From Mycobacterium sp. E787 (GTDB lineage: Bacteria; Actinomycetota; Actinomycetes; Mycobacteriales; Mycobacteriaceae): a stretch of 60,236 nucleotides of DNA. Made by a program: the position numbers and the translations under genes. The stretch covers positions 1 through 60,236 of the forward strand of contig NZ_LZKL01000094.1 of the NCBI RefSeq assembly GCF_001668725.1, given 5' to 3'. Positions 43,797 through 52,185 of this stretch are shown piece by piece. Numbering within the stretch: position 1 is the first letter of the stretch; every line of letters starts with the position of its first letter. The notes beneath the pieces are model-generated. The model saw only the letters and a list, made by a program, of their open reading frames with translations, was not told where the DNA came from and did not search any database.

Positions 43797-45197
43797 TCAG
43801 CGCGCGGGGTTGAGCGCGAACGTGATCTCGTCGGAAGCGGACTCGGCCGAACCCGCCGCGTTTTTGATCGCGAGGCCGCCGACGGCGGCGCCGACGAAGA
43901 ACAACAGCGCGCTGACCATCAGCAGCCGGGTGAAGCTGGCGTCGGTCAACCGGTTGGCGGTGATCAGTCCCACGCAGGCCACGGCGATCAGCGCCGAGGT
44001 CCGCCCCGTCGCGTTCTGGATCGCGGCGGCGATCCCGCTGTGCGCGGACTTGACGGCCGACAGATTGACCGCGGACAGCGGCGTGATCGCCAAGACCATG
44101 CCGACGGCCAGCAGGATCCGGCCCGGCAGCACGTCCGTGCCGAGGTGCAAACCGGGTCCGGGGCGGATGAGCAGCAGCCCCAGCCCGGCCACGGCCGGGC
44201 CGACCATCAGGAAGATCCGGTGCCCGAACCGGGCGGCCATGCCGCCGACCCCGCGGGCGAACAGGAACGACATGATCGGGCTCGGCAAGGTGGTCAGCCC
44301 CGCGGCGGTGGCCGAATAGCCCGCGACCTCTTGGAGGTACAGGCCGATCGCCAGTGAGCCCATCGTGATGCCGCCATAGACGAACGCGGTGACCAGGTTG
44401 GCGCCCGCGAAGTTGCGGGTCGTGAAGAGGCTCAGCGGCACCATCGGGTGCGGCGTGCGGCGCTGCCACACCACGAACGCCAGCAATGCCGCCACGCCCG
44501 CCACCAGTGCCGCCCGGACCAGGGCGTCGTCCCACCCCCGGCGGCCCTGTTCGATCAGGGCATAGACCGTGGCGGCCAGCCCGACCGCCGACAGCGCGGC
44601 GCCGGCGACGTCGAGGCGGGCGCGTTCGGCGCGCGCGGGCACCCGGTGCAACCAGAACGTCAACCCGAATCCGATCGCCATCGGGACCGCGGACAACACG
44701 TAGATCCAGCGCCAGTTCAGCATGTCCACGGCCAGCCCGCCCAACAGCGGCCCCACCGCGAAGGCGGTGCTGGTCCACGCCGTCCACGACCCGATCGCCG
44801 CCGGCCGGTGCGCGGGGTCGAACGTCGAGTTGATCAGGGCCAGCGAGCCGGGCACCAGGAACGCGCCGCCCAGCCCCTGGACGATGCGCCCGGCGATCAG
44901 CATCGCCGGGGTGCCGGCCGTGGCCGCCAGCGCGCAGCCCGCCCCGAAGGCGACCAGCCCGAAGCGCAGCACCGGTATGCGGCCGAACAGATCCGAGATG
45001 GCGCCGCCCGGCAGCACCATGGCCGCGACGGCCAGCAGGTAGCCGTCGACGACCCACTGCTGGGAGCACATGCCCCCGCCGAGTTCGCGCGCGGTGGCCG
45101 GCAGCGAAAGGTTCACCACGGTGCCGTCGAGGAAGACGACCGTCGACACCAGGATGGCCACCGTGAGGACCCGCGTCGTCGGCGCCGCCCTGATCAT
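43797..45197 (-). CDS. MFS efflux transporter, DHA2 (EmrB/QacA) type
   Basis: Proton-driven drug exporter family protein of 466 residues and about 14 membrane segments. Motif A-like GGAISDLFGRIPVLR, motif C-like VGPLLGG region, LDGTVVNLSLPA (motif D1) and QWVVDGYLLAVAAM are typical of DHA2. The ATG at 45197 (MIRAAPTTRVL) puts the first helix directly after a short tail. Upstream on the same strand is the DUF2867-like gene and downstream the SDR, so the three may share a transcript regulated by the divergent TetR gene (inference). Confidence 0.88.
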   Translation of the reverse strand: MIRAAPTTRVLTVAILVSTVVFLDGTVVNLSLPATARELGGGMCSQQWVVDGYLLAVAAMVLPGGAISDLFGRIPVLRFGLVAFGAGCALAATAGTPAMLIAGRIVQGLGGAFLVPGSLALINSTFDPAHRPAAIGSWTAWTSTAFAVGPLLGGLAVDMLNWRWIYVLSAVPMAIGFGLTFWLHRVPARAERARLDVAGAALSAVGLAATVYALIEQGRRGWDDALVRAALVAGVAALLAFVVWQRRTPHPMVPLSLFTTRNFAGANLVTAFVYGGITMGSLAIGLYLQEVAGYSATAAGLTTLPSPIMSFLFARGVGGMAARFGHRIFLMVGPAVAGLGLLLIRPGPGLHLGTDVLPGRILLAVGMVLAITPLSAVNLSAVKSAHSGIAAAIQNATGRTSALIAVACVGLITANRLTDASFTRLLMVSALLFFVGAAVGGLAIKNAAGSAESASDEITFALNPAR

Positions 45198-45291
45198 CGC
45201 GACCGCTCGTCGTTCATGGGGCTCTTCTCCATGCCTGTGTGTATGCGAGCTGGTTACAGCGATGTGGTCACGAACGACCGAGCCGAATGGT

Positions 45292-46068
45292 TCAGGCGTG
45301 CGCCGCAATGCGTTTCATCAGTTGGGGTGTCACGGCCCGGTGCAGCGGGCCGATCAGGGCCCAGACCGCTCGGGCGGCGATCTTGTGGCCGTAGTGCACG
45401 CGGGTGGTGAGCGTGGCGCGGCCGTGCCGGCGGCGCAGCGCCAGCTCGCCGCGCATCAGCGGACCGCTCGCGGTGAGGACGATCTCGTCGCGCGCCGAAC
45501 GCGTGATCGGCCAGCCGATGAGGTGGTCGGGCGAGGAATACGGGCCCAGGCGAAACCTCAGCACGTGGCGGTGGATCCACAACACCGCGCCTCCGCGCGC
45601 GCCCGGGCGGCGCCCCACCGCGTCGCGGAGCGCCTGTTCGGCGGTGCGCGAATCCCCTTGAGCCACGGGCACTTCGAAGACGTCGGTGTAGTCGGCTCGG
45701 GCCGCGGCCGCGGCGATGCGATGCAGTGTCCGGCGCACCACGACGCGGTGGCCGCCGGTGCCGATGACGAGCGCGCGATAGGCCTTGCCGTGGATGCCGG
45801 GGAAGGCGGCCCACGTCAGCGCGCGCACCCGGGTGCGGTGCGCGGACCCGGCGTCCAGCTCGAACACCCAGCGGTAGACGGCGAAGGGATGGCGGCCCCT
45901 CAGGGCCAAACGCTCGGGCGCCCGCGCCTCATCGAGGACGAATCCGGGCGGCACCGTCGAGGGATCGCGCGGGTCGCGGCACAGCACCCGCAGTAGCGCC
46001 GACCACGTGTCTGCGCGATCGGCGCTCACGGTTATGGCATGCTCATCGATATAGGGTAATCGTTCCAT
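45292..46068 (-). CDS. DUF2867-family protein
   Basis: Protein of 258 residues of the DUF2867 type: ADTWSALLRVL, FVLDEARAPERLALRGRHPF, YRWVFELD, RVRALTWAAFPG, GKAYRALVIGTGGHRVVVRR and WPITRSARDEIVL. It looks like a START/SRPBCC-like lipid-binding fold plus a second similar unit (inference). The ATG at 46068 is 21 bases from the divergent TetR gene, with a semi-palindrome covering the gap. Function unknown. Confidence 0.8.
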   Translation of the reverse strand: MERLPYIDEHAITVSADRADTWSALLRVLCRDPRDPSTVPPGFVLDEARAPERLALRGRHPFAVYRWVFELDAGSAHRTRVRALTWAAFPGIHGKAYRALVIGTGGHRVVVRRTLHRIAAAAARADYTDVFEVPVAQGDSRTAEQALRDAVGRRPGARGGAVLWIHRHVLRFRLGPYSSPDHLIGWPITRSARDEIVLTASGPLMRGELALRRRHGRATLTTRVHYGHKIAARAVWALIGPLHRAVTPQLMKRIAAHA

Positions 46069-46080
46069 ATAGAAGGAATG
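46061..46080. promoter_or_regulatory. Semi-palindrome between DUF2867 and TetR genes
   Basis: CGTTCCATATAGAAGGAATG has TTCC and GGAA half-sites; seven of ten positions match in the inverted halves. It overlaps the start of the minus-strand gene and precedes the TetR ATG by nine bases. A plausible operator for the adjacent TetR protein; weak evidence. Confidence 0.4.
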
Positions 46081-46089
46081 TACTAGATC

Positions 46090-46686
46090 ATGGCACCCCC
46101 GCGGAAGCACGAAACCGATGTGATCCTCGACGCAGCCCGCGCGCTGGTGCTCGACGACGGACCGCGCGCCGCGAGCGTGGCGGCGATCGCGAAGGAGAGC
46201 GGCGCGCCCGCCGGCACGCTGTATCACCGGTTCGGCAATCGCGACGGCATCCTGACGGCGGCATGGCTGCGGGCGCTGGAACGCTTCCAGGAGCGGGCGA
46301 TGGCCGCCGACGCGGACACCGCGCTGGACGCCGCGGTGGCCATGGCCGTGGCAGCCGTCGGCTTCGCGCGCGAACTCCCCGAGGACGCCCGGTTCTTGTT
46401 GACCATCCGGCCGACCGACCTGCTCGACGCGGAGCCCGACGCGGCCTTTCGGGAGACGCTCGCCGCGATGAACGCGCCGCTGACCGAACGGGTCGCCTCG
46501 CTGGCCAGGCAGCTGTACGGGCGCGGCGATCGGCGATCCGTCGACGCCGTCGCGCGGGCGGTCGCCGACCTGCCCTACGCCGTGGTGCGCCGCCACGCGT
46601 ACGACGATCCGATGCCCGGCTGGCTGGAGGCCGACGTCGCCGCGTCGGCGCGGGCGGTGCTAGAGAGCTTTCGCGAACGCCCGTAG
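46090..46686 (+). CDS. TetR-family transcriptional regulator
   Basis: Regulator of 198 residues. The N-terminal helix-turn-helix reads VILDAARALVLDDG, SVAAIAKESGAPAGTLYHRF, with the GNRDGILTAAW helix after it; the ligand-binding part is Ala-rich. Divergent from the DUF2867-MFS-SDR genes and probably their local repressor (inference). Its 3' end overlaps the AAA ATPase gene on the other strand by 27 bases. Confidence 0.9.
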   Translation: MAPPRKHETDVILDAARALVLDDGPRAASVAAIAKESGAPAGTLYHRFGNRDGILTAAWLRALERFQERAMAADADTALDAAVAMAVAAVGFARELPEDARFLLTIRPTDLLDAEPDAAFRETLAAMNAPLTERVASLARQLYGRGDRRSVDAVARAVADLPYAVVRRHAYDDPMPGWLEADVAASARAVLESFRERP

Positions 46687-48825
46687 GCCGTCCACCTGCG
46701 CGGGATCCAGCGACGGCCGCACGGTTTTGCGGGCCGCCTCGAGGTCGGCGGCCGTCACGGCGGAGGCGTCGATGGAGCGCCGCATGGCGCCCAGGGCCGC
46801 CTCGCGCAGCAGCGCCACGCAGTCGGCGGCGCTGTAGCCGTCGAGCCCGGCGGCCACCTCATCGAGGTCGACGTCGTCGCTCAGCGGGATGGATTTGCCT
46901 GCCGTGCGCAGGATTTCACCGCGGGCCGCGGCGTCGGGCGGTTCGACGAACACCCGCCGCTCCAGCCGGCCGGGTCGCAGCAGCGCGGGGTCGATCAGGT
47001 CGGGCCGGTTGGTGGCGCCCAGCACCACGACGTCGCGCAGCGGGTCGATCCCGTCGAGCTCGGTCAGCAGCGCGGCCACCACCCGGTCGGTCACGCCGGA
47101 GTCGAAGCTCTGCCCGCGCCGCGGCGCCAGCGCGTCCACCTCGTCGAGGAACACCAGCGACGGCGCCGAGTCCCGGGCCCGCCGGAAGAGTTCGCGCACA
47201 GCCTTTTCCGAGCTGCCCACCCACTTGTCCATCAGCTCGGAGCCCTTGACCGCGTGCACCGACAGCTGCCCGGTGCTGGCCAGGGCGCGGACCACGAACG
47301 TCTTGCCGCACCCGGGCGGCCCGTACAGCAGCACCCCGCGCGGCGGGTCGACGCCCAGCCGGGCGAACGTGTCGGGATGCTGCAGGGGCCACAACACCGC
47401 CTCGGTGAGCGCCTGCCGCGCCTCGGCCATGTCGCCGACGTCGTCGAGCGTGACGTTCCCGACGGTCAATTCCTCGCTGGCCGACCGGGACAGCGGCCGG
47501 ATGACGGTCAGCGCGCCGACGAGGTCCTCCTGGCTCAGCTTCGGTGGCTGGCCGTCGGCGCTGGCCCGCGAGGCCGCCCGCAGCGCGGCCTCGCGCACCA
47601 GGGCGGCGAGGTCGGCGACGACGAAACCCGGTGTGCGGCCGGCGATCTCGTCGAGGCGGAGGTCGCCGGTGGGCACCGGTTTGAGCAGCGCCTCCAGCAG
47701 CGCCTTGCGGGTGCCGGCGTCGGGCAGCGGCAGGCCGAGCTCGCGGTCGCACAGGTCGGGGGCGCGCAGCCGGGCATCGAGCTGGTCGGGGTGGGCGGAG
47801 GTGGCGATCAGCGCGACGCCGGCGGTGGCGACGGCGGCGCGCAGCTCGCCCAGGATCAGGGCGGCCACCGGCTCGGCGGTGGCCGGGAGCAGCGCGTCGA
47901 CGTCGGCGATCAACAGGATGCCGCCGCCGTCGCGGACCCGCTGCACCGCCGCGGCAACGGTTTTCAGCCGATCGTCGGCGGCCAGCGCGCCGACCTCGGG
48001 GCCGTCGAGCTCGATCAGCCGGCGGCCGTCGCACACCGCGCGCACCAGGGTCACCTTGCCCACCCCGGCCGGGCCCGACACCAGCACGCCGAGGTTGGCG
48101 CCCGCGCCGAGTGCCTTCAGCAGGTGCGGTTCGTCGAGCGAGAGCTTGAGCCATTCGGCGAGCTTGGCGGCCTGCGGCTGGGAACCCTTGAGCTCCTCGA
48201 TCAGGATCTCCGGGGTGCCGGTGGTCAGCTGTTCGCGCGGTGGCGCCGGCACGCCGGTTCCCCAGCTGACCAACGAGTTCGGCTGCACGCTGACCGGTCC
48301 GTCGGGGTCGACGCCGGTGACGGTCAGCAGCTCCGAGGTCCAGCTGATCCCGACCGAGGCGGCCAGCGCCCGGGTGGCCTCGGACGTGGAGGTCCCCGGG
48401 CCCAGGTCGCGCGGGAGCAGCGACACCGCGTCGCCGACCGTCATCACCTTGCCCAGCAGCGCCTGGCGCAGGGTGACCGGCGTGATGGAGGCGGCGGCCA
48501 TCGACGAGCCGGACAGCGTCACCGACCGCGCCCCGTAGACCGTGACCGCGCTGACGATCACCGCGGTGCCCTCCCGCAGCCCGGCGTTGGACAGCGTCAC
48601 GTCGTCGAGCAGCGCGATGCCGACCGGGGTGTCCGGACCGGCCAGGCCCGCGACCGCCGCCGTCGTCCGCGACCCGGTGAGCGCCACCGCGTCCCACTCC
48701 CGGATGCCCAGGGCCGCAACGGCATTCGGATGCAAGCGGACGACGCCCCGGCGGGAGTCGACGGCGGAGGTGTTCAGCCGTGCGGTGAGGGTGAGCTGAC
48801 GGGCCTCGCCGGAGGCCGGGATCAT
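46660..48825 (-). CDS. CDC48-like tandem AAA ATPase (Rv0435c-like) with degenerate D1
   Basis: Protein of 721 residues: an N-terminal double-psi-barrel-like domain (RLHPNAVAALGIREWDAV), then two AAA modules. D2 is canonical: GPPGCGKTF (Lys508), VFLDEVDAL, GATNRPDLIDPALLRPGRLE. D1 deviates: GPAGVGKV (Lys257 followed by Val-Thr), ADVD in place of the Walker B DE, ATSAHP in place of the sensor Asn, and no RPGRxD arginine finger. Probably a hexameric unfoldase powered by D2. The ATG at 48825 overlaps the pssA stop (ATGA), so it ends the moeA2-psd-pssA operon. Confidence 0.9.
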   Translation of the reverse strand: MIPASGEARQLTLTARLNTSAVDSRRGVVRLHPNAVAALGIREWDAVALTGSRTTAAVAGLAGPDTPVGIALLDDVTLSNAGLREGTAVIVSAVTVYGARSVTLSGSSMAAASITPVTLRQALLGKVMTVGDAVSLLPRDLGPGTSTSEATRALAASVGISWTSELLTVTGVDPDGPVSVQPNSLVSWGTGVPAPPREQLTTGTPEILIEELKGSQPQAAKLAEWLKLSLDEPHLLKALGAGANLGVLVSGPAGVGKVTLVRAVCDGRRLIELDGPEVGALAADDRLKTVAAAVQRVRDGGGILLIADVDALLPATAEPVAALILGELRAAVATAGVALIATSAHPDQLDARLRAPDLCDRELGLPLPDAGTRKALLEALLKPVPTGDLRLDEIAGRTPGFVVADLAALVREAALRAASRASADGQPPKLSQEDLVGALTVIRPLSRSASEELTVGNVTLDDVGDMAEARQALTEAVLWPLQHPDTFARLGVDPPRGVLLYGPPGCGKTFVVRALASTGQLSVHAVKGSELMDKWVGSSEKAVRELFRRARDSAPSLVFLDEVDALAPRRGQSFDSGVTDRVVAALLTELDGIDPLRDVVVLGATNRPDLIDPALLRPGRLERRVFVEPPDAAARGEILRTAGKSIPLSDDVDLDEVAAGLDGYSAADCVALLREAALGAMRRSIDASAVTAADLEAARKTVRPSLDPAQVDGLRAFAKAL

Positions 48826-49685
48826 CGCAGGCGCCCGCTCGGCTTCCGCAGCCCCAGCCGCGTCATCGACCGGCGGCTCGGCTGCGCCCGGCGGCTCGCC
48901 CGGCGCACGGCGCGCTGTTGCTTGGGCTGGTCGCCCCACACCTCGGGGTGCCGGTCGAGCCAGCGCTTGTTGCGGACCGCGAACGGGACGTGGCACAGGT
49001 AGGCGACGATGATCACCCAGATCGTGATGAAGGGCTCCAGCACGGCGGCGGCGGCGAAGAGCACCAGCACCAGCAGCACCGCGGTCGCGTAGTTGGGCGG
49101 AACCCGCACCGCGTGCATCTTCTTCATCGGGATCCCGCTGACCATGAGCATCGACGTCCCGGTCACCCAGATGCACAGGAACCACACCGAGGTCCACCAG
49201 CCCTCGCCGAACTGCAGCTTGAGCCCCATCAGGCCGATCATCGAGACCGCGCCCGCGGGCGCGGGCATCCCGACGAAGAACTCGTGGGCGTAGGCGGGCT
49301 GGGTCCCGTCGTCGGCCAGCGCGTTGTAGCGCGCGAGCCGCAACACGACGCACACCGCGTACAGCAGCACCACCACCCAACCGACCGGCCAGCGCGACAG
49401 CATCGACACGTAGAGCACCAGCGCGGGCGTCACCCCGAAATTCACCGCGTCGGCCAGCGAGTCGATCTCCGCGCCCATGCGGGTCTGGGCGTCCAGCATG
49501 CGGGCCACCCGGCCGTCGAGCCCGTCCAGGATGGCGGCGGCGACGATCAGCGCCATCGCGGGCACCGGCTGGTGCTGCAGGGCGAACCGGATCGCGGTCA
49601 GCCCGGCGCAGATGGACAGCACGGTCATCGCGCTGGGCAGGATCTGCAGGTTCACCGGCCGCCTGCCGCGGGGCTTGTCGGTCAT
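48822..49685 (-). CDS. pssA: CDP-diacylglycerol-serine phosphatidyltransferase PssA
   Basis: Membrane enzyme of 287 residues that makes phosphatidylserine from CDP-diacylglycerol and serine. The CDP-alcohol phosphotransferase motif DGxxARx8GxxxDxxxD is seen in LDGRVARMLDAQTRMGAEID followed by SLAD. Several membrane helices follow, then a basic C-terminal tail (RAVRRASRRAQPSRRS). It starts in ATGA overlap with psd, whose product uses its product. Confidence 0.95.
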   Translation of the reverse strand: MTDKPRGRRPVNLQILPSAMTVLSICAGLTAIRFALQHQPVPAMALIVAAAILDGLDGRVARMLDAQTRMGAEIDSLADAVNFGVTPALVLYVSMLSRWPVGWVVVLLYAVCVVLRLARYNALADDGTQPAYAHEFFVGMPAPAGAVSMIGLMGLKLQFGEGWWTSVWFLCIWVTGTSMLMVSGIPMKKMHAVRVPPNYATAVLLVLVLFAAAAVLEPFITIWVIIVAYLCHVPFAVRNKRWLDRHPEVWGDQPKQQRAVRRASRRAQPSRRSMTRLGLRKPSGRLR

Positions 49686-50416
49686 GGCAGTTCGGCCAGC
49701 ACGGTCTCGCCGGCGACCGCGCGCTGGCCCACCCTGACCAGCGGTTCCGTCCCGGCCGGAAGGTAGGTGTCGAGCCGGGAGCCGAACCGGATCAGGCCGT
49801 AGGTCTCGCCGATCGCCAGCTTGTCCCCGACGTGGGCGTCGCAGATGATGCGGCGTGCCAGCAGCCCCGCGATCTGCACCGCCACCACCTCGGCCCCGCC
49901 ATCGGTCCGGATCCGCAGGCTGGTCCGCTCGTTGTCGGTGCTGGCCGCGGCAAGGTCGGCCGACCCGAAGCGGCCGGGCCGGTGCTGCACGGCGACCACC
50001 TCGCCGCTCACCGGGGCCCGCTGCACGTGGGCGTCCAGCAGCGACAGGAAGATGCTGACCCGCGGCAACGGCGCGTCGCCCATGCTCAATTCGGCCGGCG
50101 GGGCCGCGGTGTCGATCACGCAGATCTCGCCGTCGGCGGGTGCGACGACGGCGCCGGGCTGGGTGGGCGGCACCCGGGACGGGTGCCGGAAGAACCCCGC
50201 GCAGGCGCCGGCGGCCAGCAGCCCGGCCCGGCGCAGCCAGCGGTGGCGGCGACCGACCAGCGCCACCCCCAGGCCGGCGGCGACGAACGGCCGGCCGGCC
50301 GGGTGCACGGGCGGTACGGCGGAGCGCACCAACTCGAGGGCGTGCTGCGGGCTGAAGGCCGGGTCCTCGAAGGAGGGGCCTTCCGGACAAGAAGGGCTGC
50401 GGGGGCGTCTTGCCAC
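49682..50416 (-). CDS. psd: Phosphatidylserine decarboxylase proenzyme
   Basis: Converts phosphatidylserine to phosphatidylethanolamine. It has 244 residues. The self-cleavage site that forms the pyruvoyl group is the Gly-Ser of LIRFGSRLDTY; other motifs are VVAPADGEICVID, RVSIFLSLLDAHVQRAPVSG and RRIICDAHVGDKLAIGETYG. The start is GTG at 50416. It lies between moeA2 (23 bases upstream) and pssA (overlap), giving a phospholipid module within the operon. Confidence 0.95.
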   Translation of the reverse strand: MARRPRSPSCPEGPSFEDPAFSPQHALELVRSAVPPVHPAGRPFVAAGLGVALVGRRHRWLRRAGLLAAGACAGFFRHPSRVPPTQPGAVVAPADGEICVIDTAAPPAELSMGDAPLPRVSIFLSLLDAHVQRAPVSGEVVAVQHRPGRFGSADLAAASTDNERTSLRIRTDGGAEVVAVQIAGLLARRIICDAHVGDKLAIGETYGLIRFGSRLDTYLPAGTEPLVRVGQRAVAGETVLAELP

Positions 50417-50439
50417 GCGGCCATCTTACGGAGCGTGCG

Positions 50440-51654
50440 TCAGCTCAGGTCCCAGACGGCCAGCTCGGTCCCCTCGGACACCTCGACGACGTCCTCGGGG
50501 ATGTCCAGCAGCCCGTTGGCCGACGCCAGCCAGCGCAAGTGGTGGGACGCCGGCGGCCCGTAGCTGGTGACGGTGCCGGATTCGCGGTCGAGGATCGCGC
50601 GCCGGAACTGGCGCTTGCCGCGCGGCGAGGTCAGCGACTCGGCGAGCACCGCCGGCCGGCGCGGCCGCTCCGGGTCGGGCAGGCCCATCGCCCGGCGCAG
50701 CGCGGGTCGGATGAACACCTCGAAGGACACCAGCGCGCTGACCGGGTTGCCGGGCAGGGTGACGATCGTCGCGCCCGCCACCCGCCCGATGCCCTGCGGC
50801 ATGCCGGGCTGCATCGCCACCTTGACGAAGTCCACCCCCTGGTCCCCGTCTCGCCCGAAGGCGTCCTTGACGACCTCGTACGCGCCGGCGCTGACGCCGC
50901 CGCTGGTGATGATCAGGTCGACTTGGTTTTCAGGGGCGGCGTACCGGTCGAGCAGCGCGCTGAACTGCGCCACGTCGTCCTCGGCGGTCACGACGGCGAC
51001 CACCTCGGCGCCGGCGTCGCGGACGGCGCCGGCCAGCATGATCGAGTTGGACTCGTAGATCTGCCCGGGCCGCAGCGCCTCGCCCGGCGACACCAGCTCC
51101 GAGCCCGTCGACATCACCAGCACCCGCTGGCGCGGAAGCACCGGCAGCTCCGCCATTCCCAGCGCCGCGGCCAGGCCGAGCACGGCCGGCGTCACCACCT
51201 GGCCCCGGCGCAGCACCGTGGTGCCGGGGGCGACGTCCTCACCCGCCCGCCGGATGTGCGCGCCGCCCGGGCGGGGGCTGCGGATCGCCACCGAGTCGAC
51301 ACCGCCGTCGGTGTCCTCGACCGGCACCACGGCCGTGGCCCCGGCCGGCACCGGCGCGCCGGTCATGATCCGGTGCGCGGTCTTCGGCCGCAGCGTCAGC
51401 TCGTCGGTCCGCCCGGCCGGGATGTCCTCGGCGACCGGCAACACCACCGGGCGTTCCGGGGTGGCGCCCGCGACGTCCTCGGCGCGCACCGCGTAGCCGT
51501 CCATCGCCGAGTTGTCGAAGACCGGCAGCGCCAGCCGGGCGACCACGTCCTCGGCCAGCGCCAGCCCCTGGGCGTCGGCCAGCGCGACCGCGACCGGTGG
51601 GCGGGCGCGGATCATCTCCGCCACGACTCGCTGATGTTCTTCGACTGACCGCAC
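50440..51654 (-). CDS. moeA2: Molybdopterin molybdenumtransferase MoeA2
   Basis: Inserts molybdate into adenylated molybdopterin to make Moco. It has 404 residues: VFDNSAMDGYAVRAED, AHRIMTGAPVPAGA, IRRAGEDVAPGT, VMSTGSELVSPGE, IYESNSIMLAGAVRD, IITSGGVSAGAYEVVKD and TLPGNPVSALVSFEVFIRP. The GTG at 51654 gives the M. tuberculosis length. A GATAAT hexamer six bases upstream of the GTG suggests a leaderless transcript for the moeA2-psd-pssA-AAA operon. Confidence 0.95.
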   Translation of the reverse strand: MRSVEEHQRVVAEMIRARPPVAVALADAQGLALAEDVVARLALPVFDNSAMDGYAVRAEDVAGATPERPVVLPVAEDIPAGRTDELTLRPKTAHRIMTGAPVPAGATAVVPVEDTDGGVDSVAIRSPRPGGAHIRRAGEDVAPGTTVLRRGQVVTPAVLGLAAALGMAELPVLPRQRVLVMSTGSELVSPGEALRPGQIYESNSIMLAGAVRDAGAEVVAVVTAEDDVAQFSALLDRYAAPENQVDLIITSGGVSAGAYEVVKDAFGRDGDQGVDFVKVAMQPGMPQGIGRVAGATIVTLPGNPVSALVSFEVFIRPALRRAMGLPDPERPRRPAVLAESLTSPRGKRQFRRAILDRESGTVTSYGPPASHHLRWLASANGLLDIPEDVVEVSEGTELAVWDLS

Positions 51655-51708
51655 CCGGCCATTATCGGCCCTCCCCGATCGGCGCCTCGCCGACGTAAGG
51701 TTGAGAAC

Positions 51709-52185
51709 GTGATTACCGGGTTGGCCCACACCGGGGTGTGCGTTCCCGACTGCGAGGCCGCGGTGGCCTTCTATCGTGACGTGTTGGGCCTGCGTGTGCT
51801 CTCGCCGCCGTACGTCATGAGCGGTAATGCCATTCGCGACGACATGGGCGAGCTGGTGCCCGACCCGAGCATGAAGGCGGCCATCGTCGGATTCGGAGAC
51901 GACGGCGACCGGGTGCTCGAGGTGATCGAGTACCTCAACGTCGACGGCACCGACGGAGCCGAACGGGCCCTGACCGATCACGGCCTGTCGCACGTCGGGC
52001 TGATCTGTGAGGACCTCGACGCCACCCGCGCGGAACTGGAGGGCAAGGGGGTGCGATTCCTGGTCAGCGGCGTCGCGGAAGTGGCGCGGGTCCGCACCAC
52101 CTGGTTCGTCGACCCGTGGGGCGTGGTGTTCATCCTCGTGGAGAAGAGCCGGCCCGGGCGACCGTACTTCGCGCAATGGGGGTAA
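51709..52185 (+). CDS. Glyoxalase/VOC-superfamily protein
   Basis: Metalloenzyme-fold protein of 158 residues with two βαβββ units: LAHTGVCVPDCEAAVAFYRD, LRVLSPPYV, then GLSHVGLICEDLDATRAEL and WFVDPWGVVFILVEKS. His/Glu metal positions are present (AHTG, EVIEY, SHVG, FILVE). The GTG at 51709 follows TAAGGT by seven bases, a leaderless arrangement. The stop overlaps the following monooxygenase gene by 10 bases, so both probably act on the same compound (inference). Confidence 0.88.
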   Translation: MITGLAHTGVCVPDCEAAVAFYRDVLGLRVLSPPYVMSGNAIRDDMGELVPDPSMKAAIVGFGDDGDRVLEVIEYLNVDGTDGAERALTDHGLSHVGLICEDLDATRAELEGKGVRFLVSGVAEVARVRTTWFVDPWGVVFILVEKSRPGRPYFAQWG

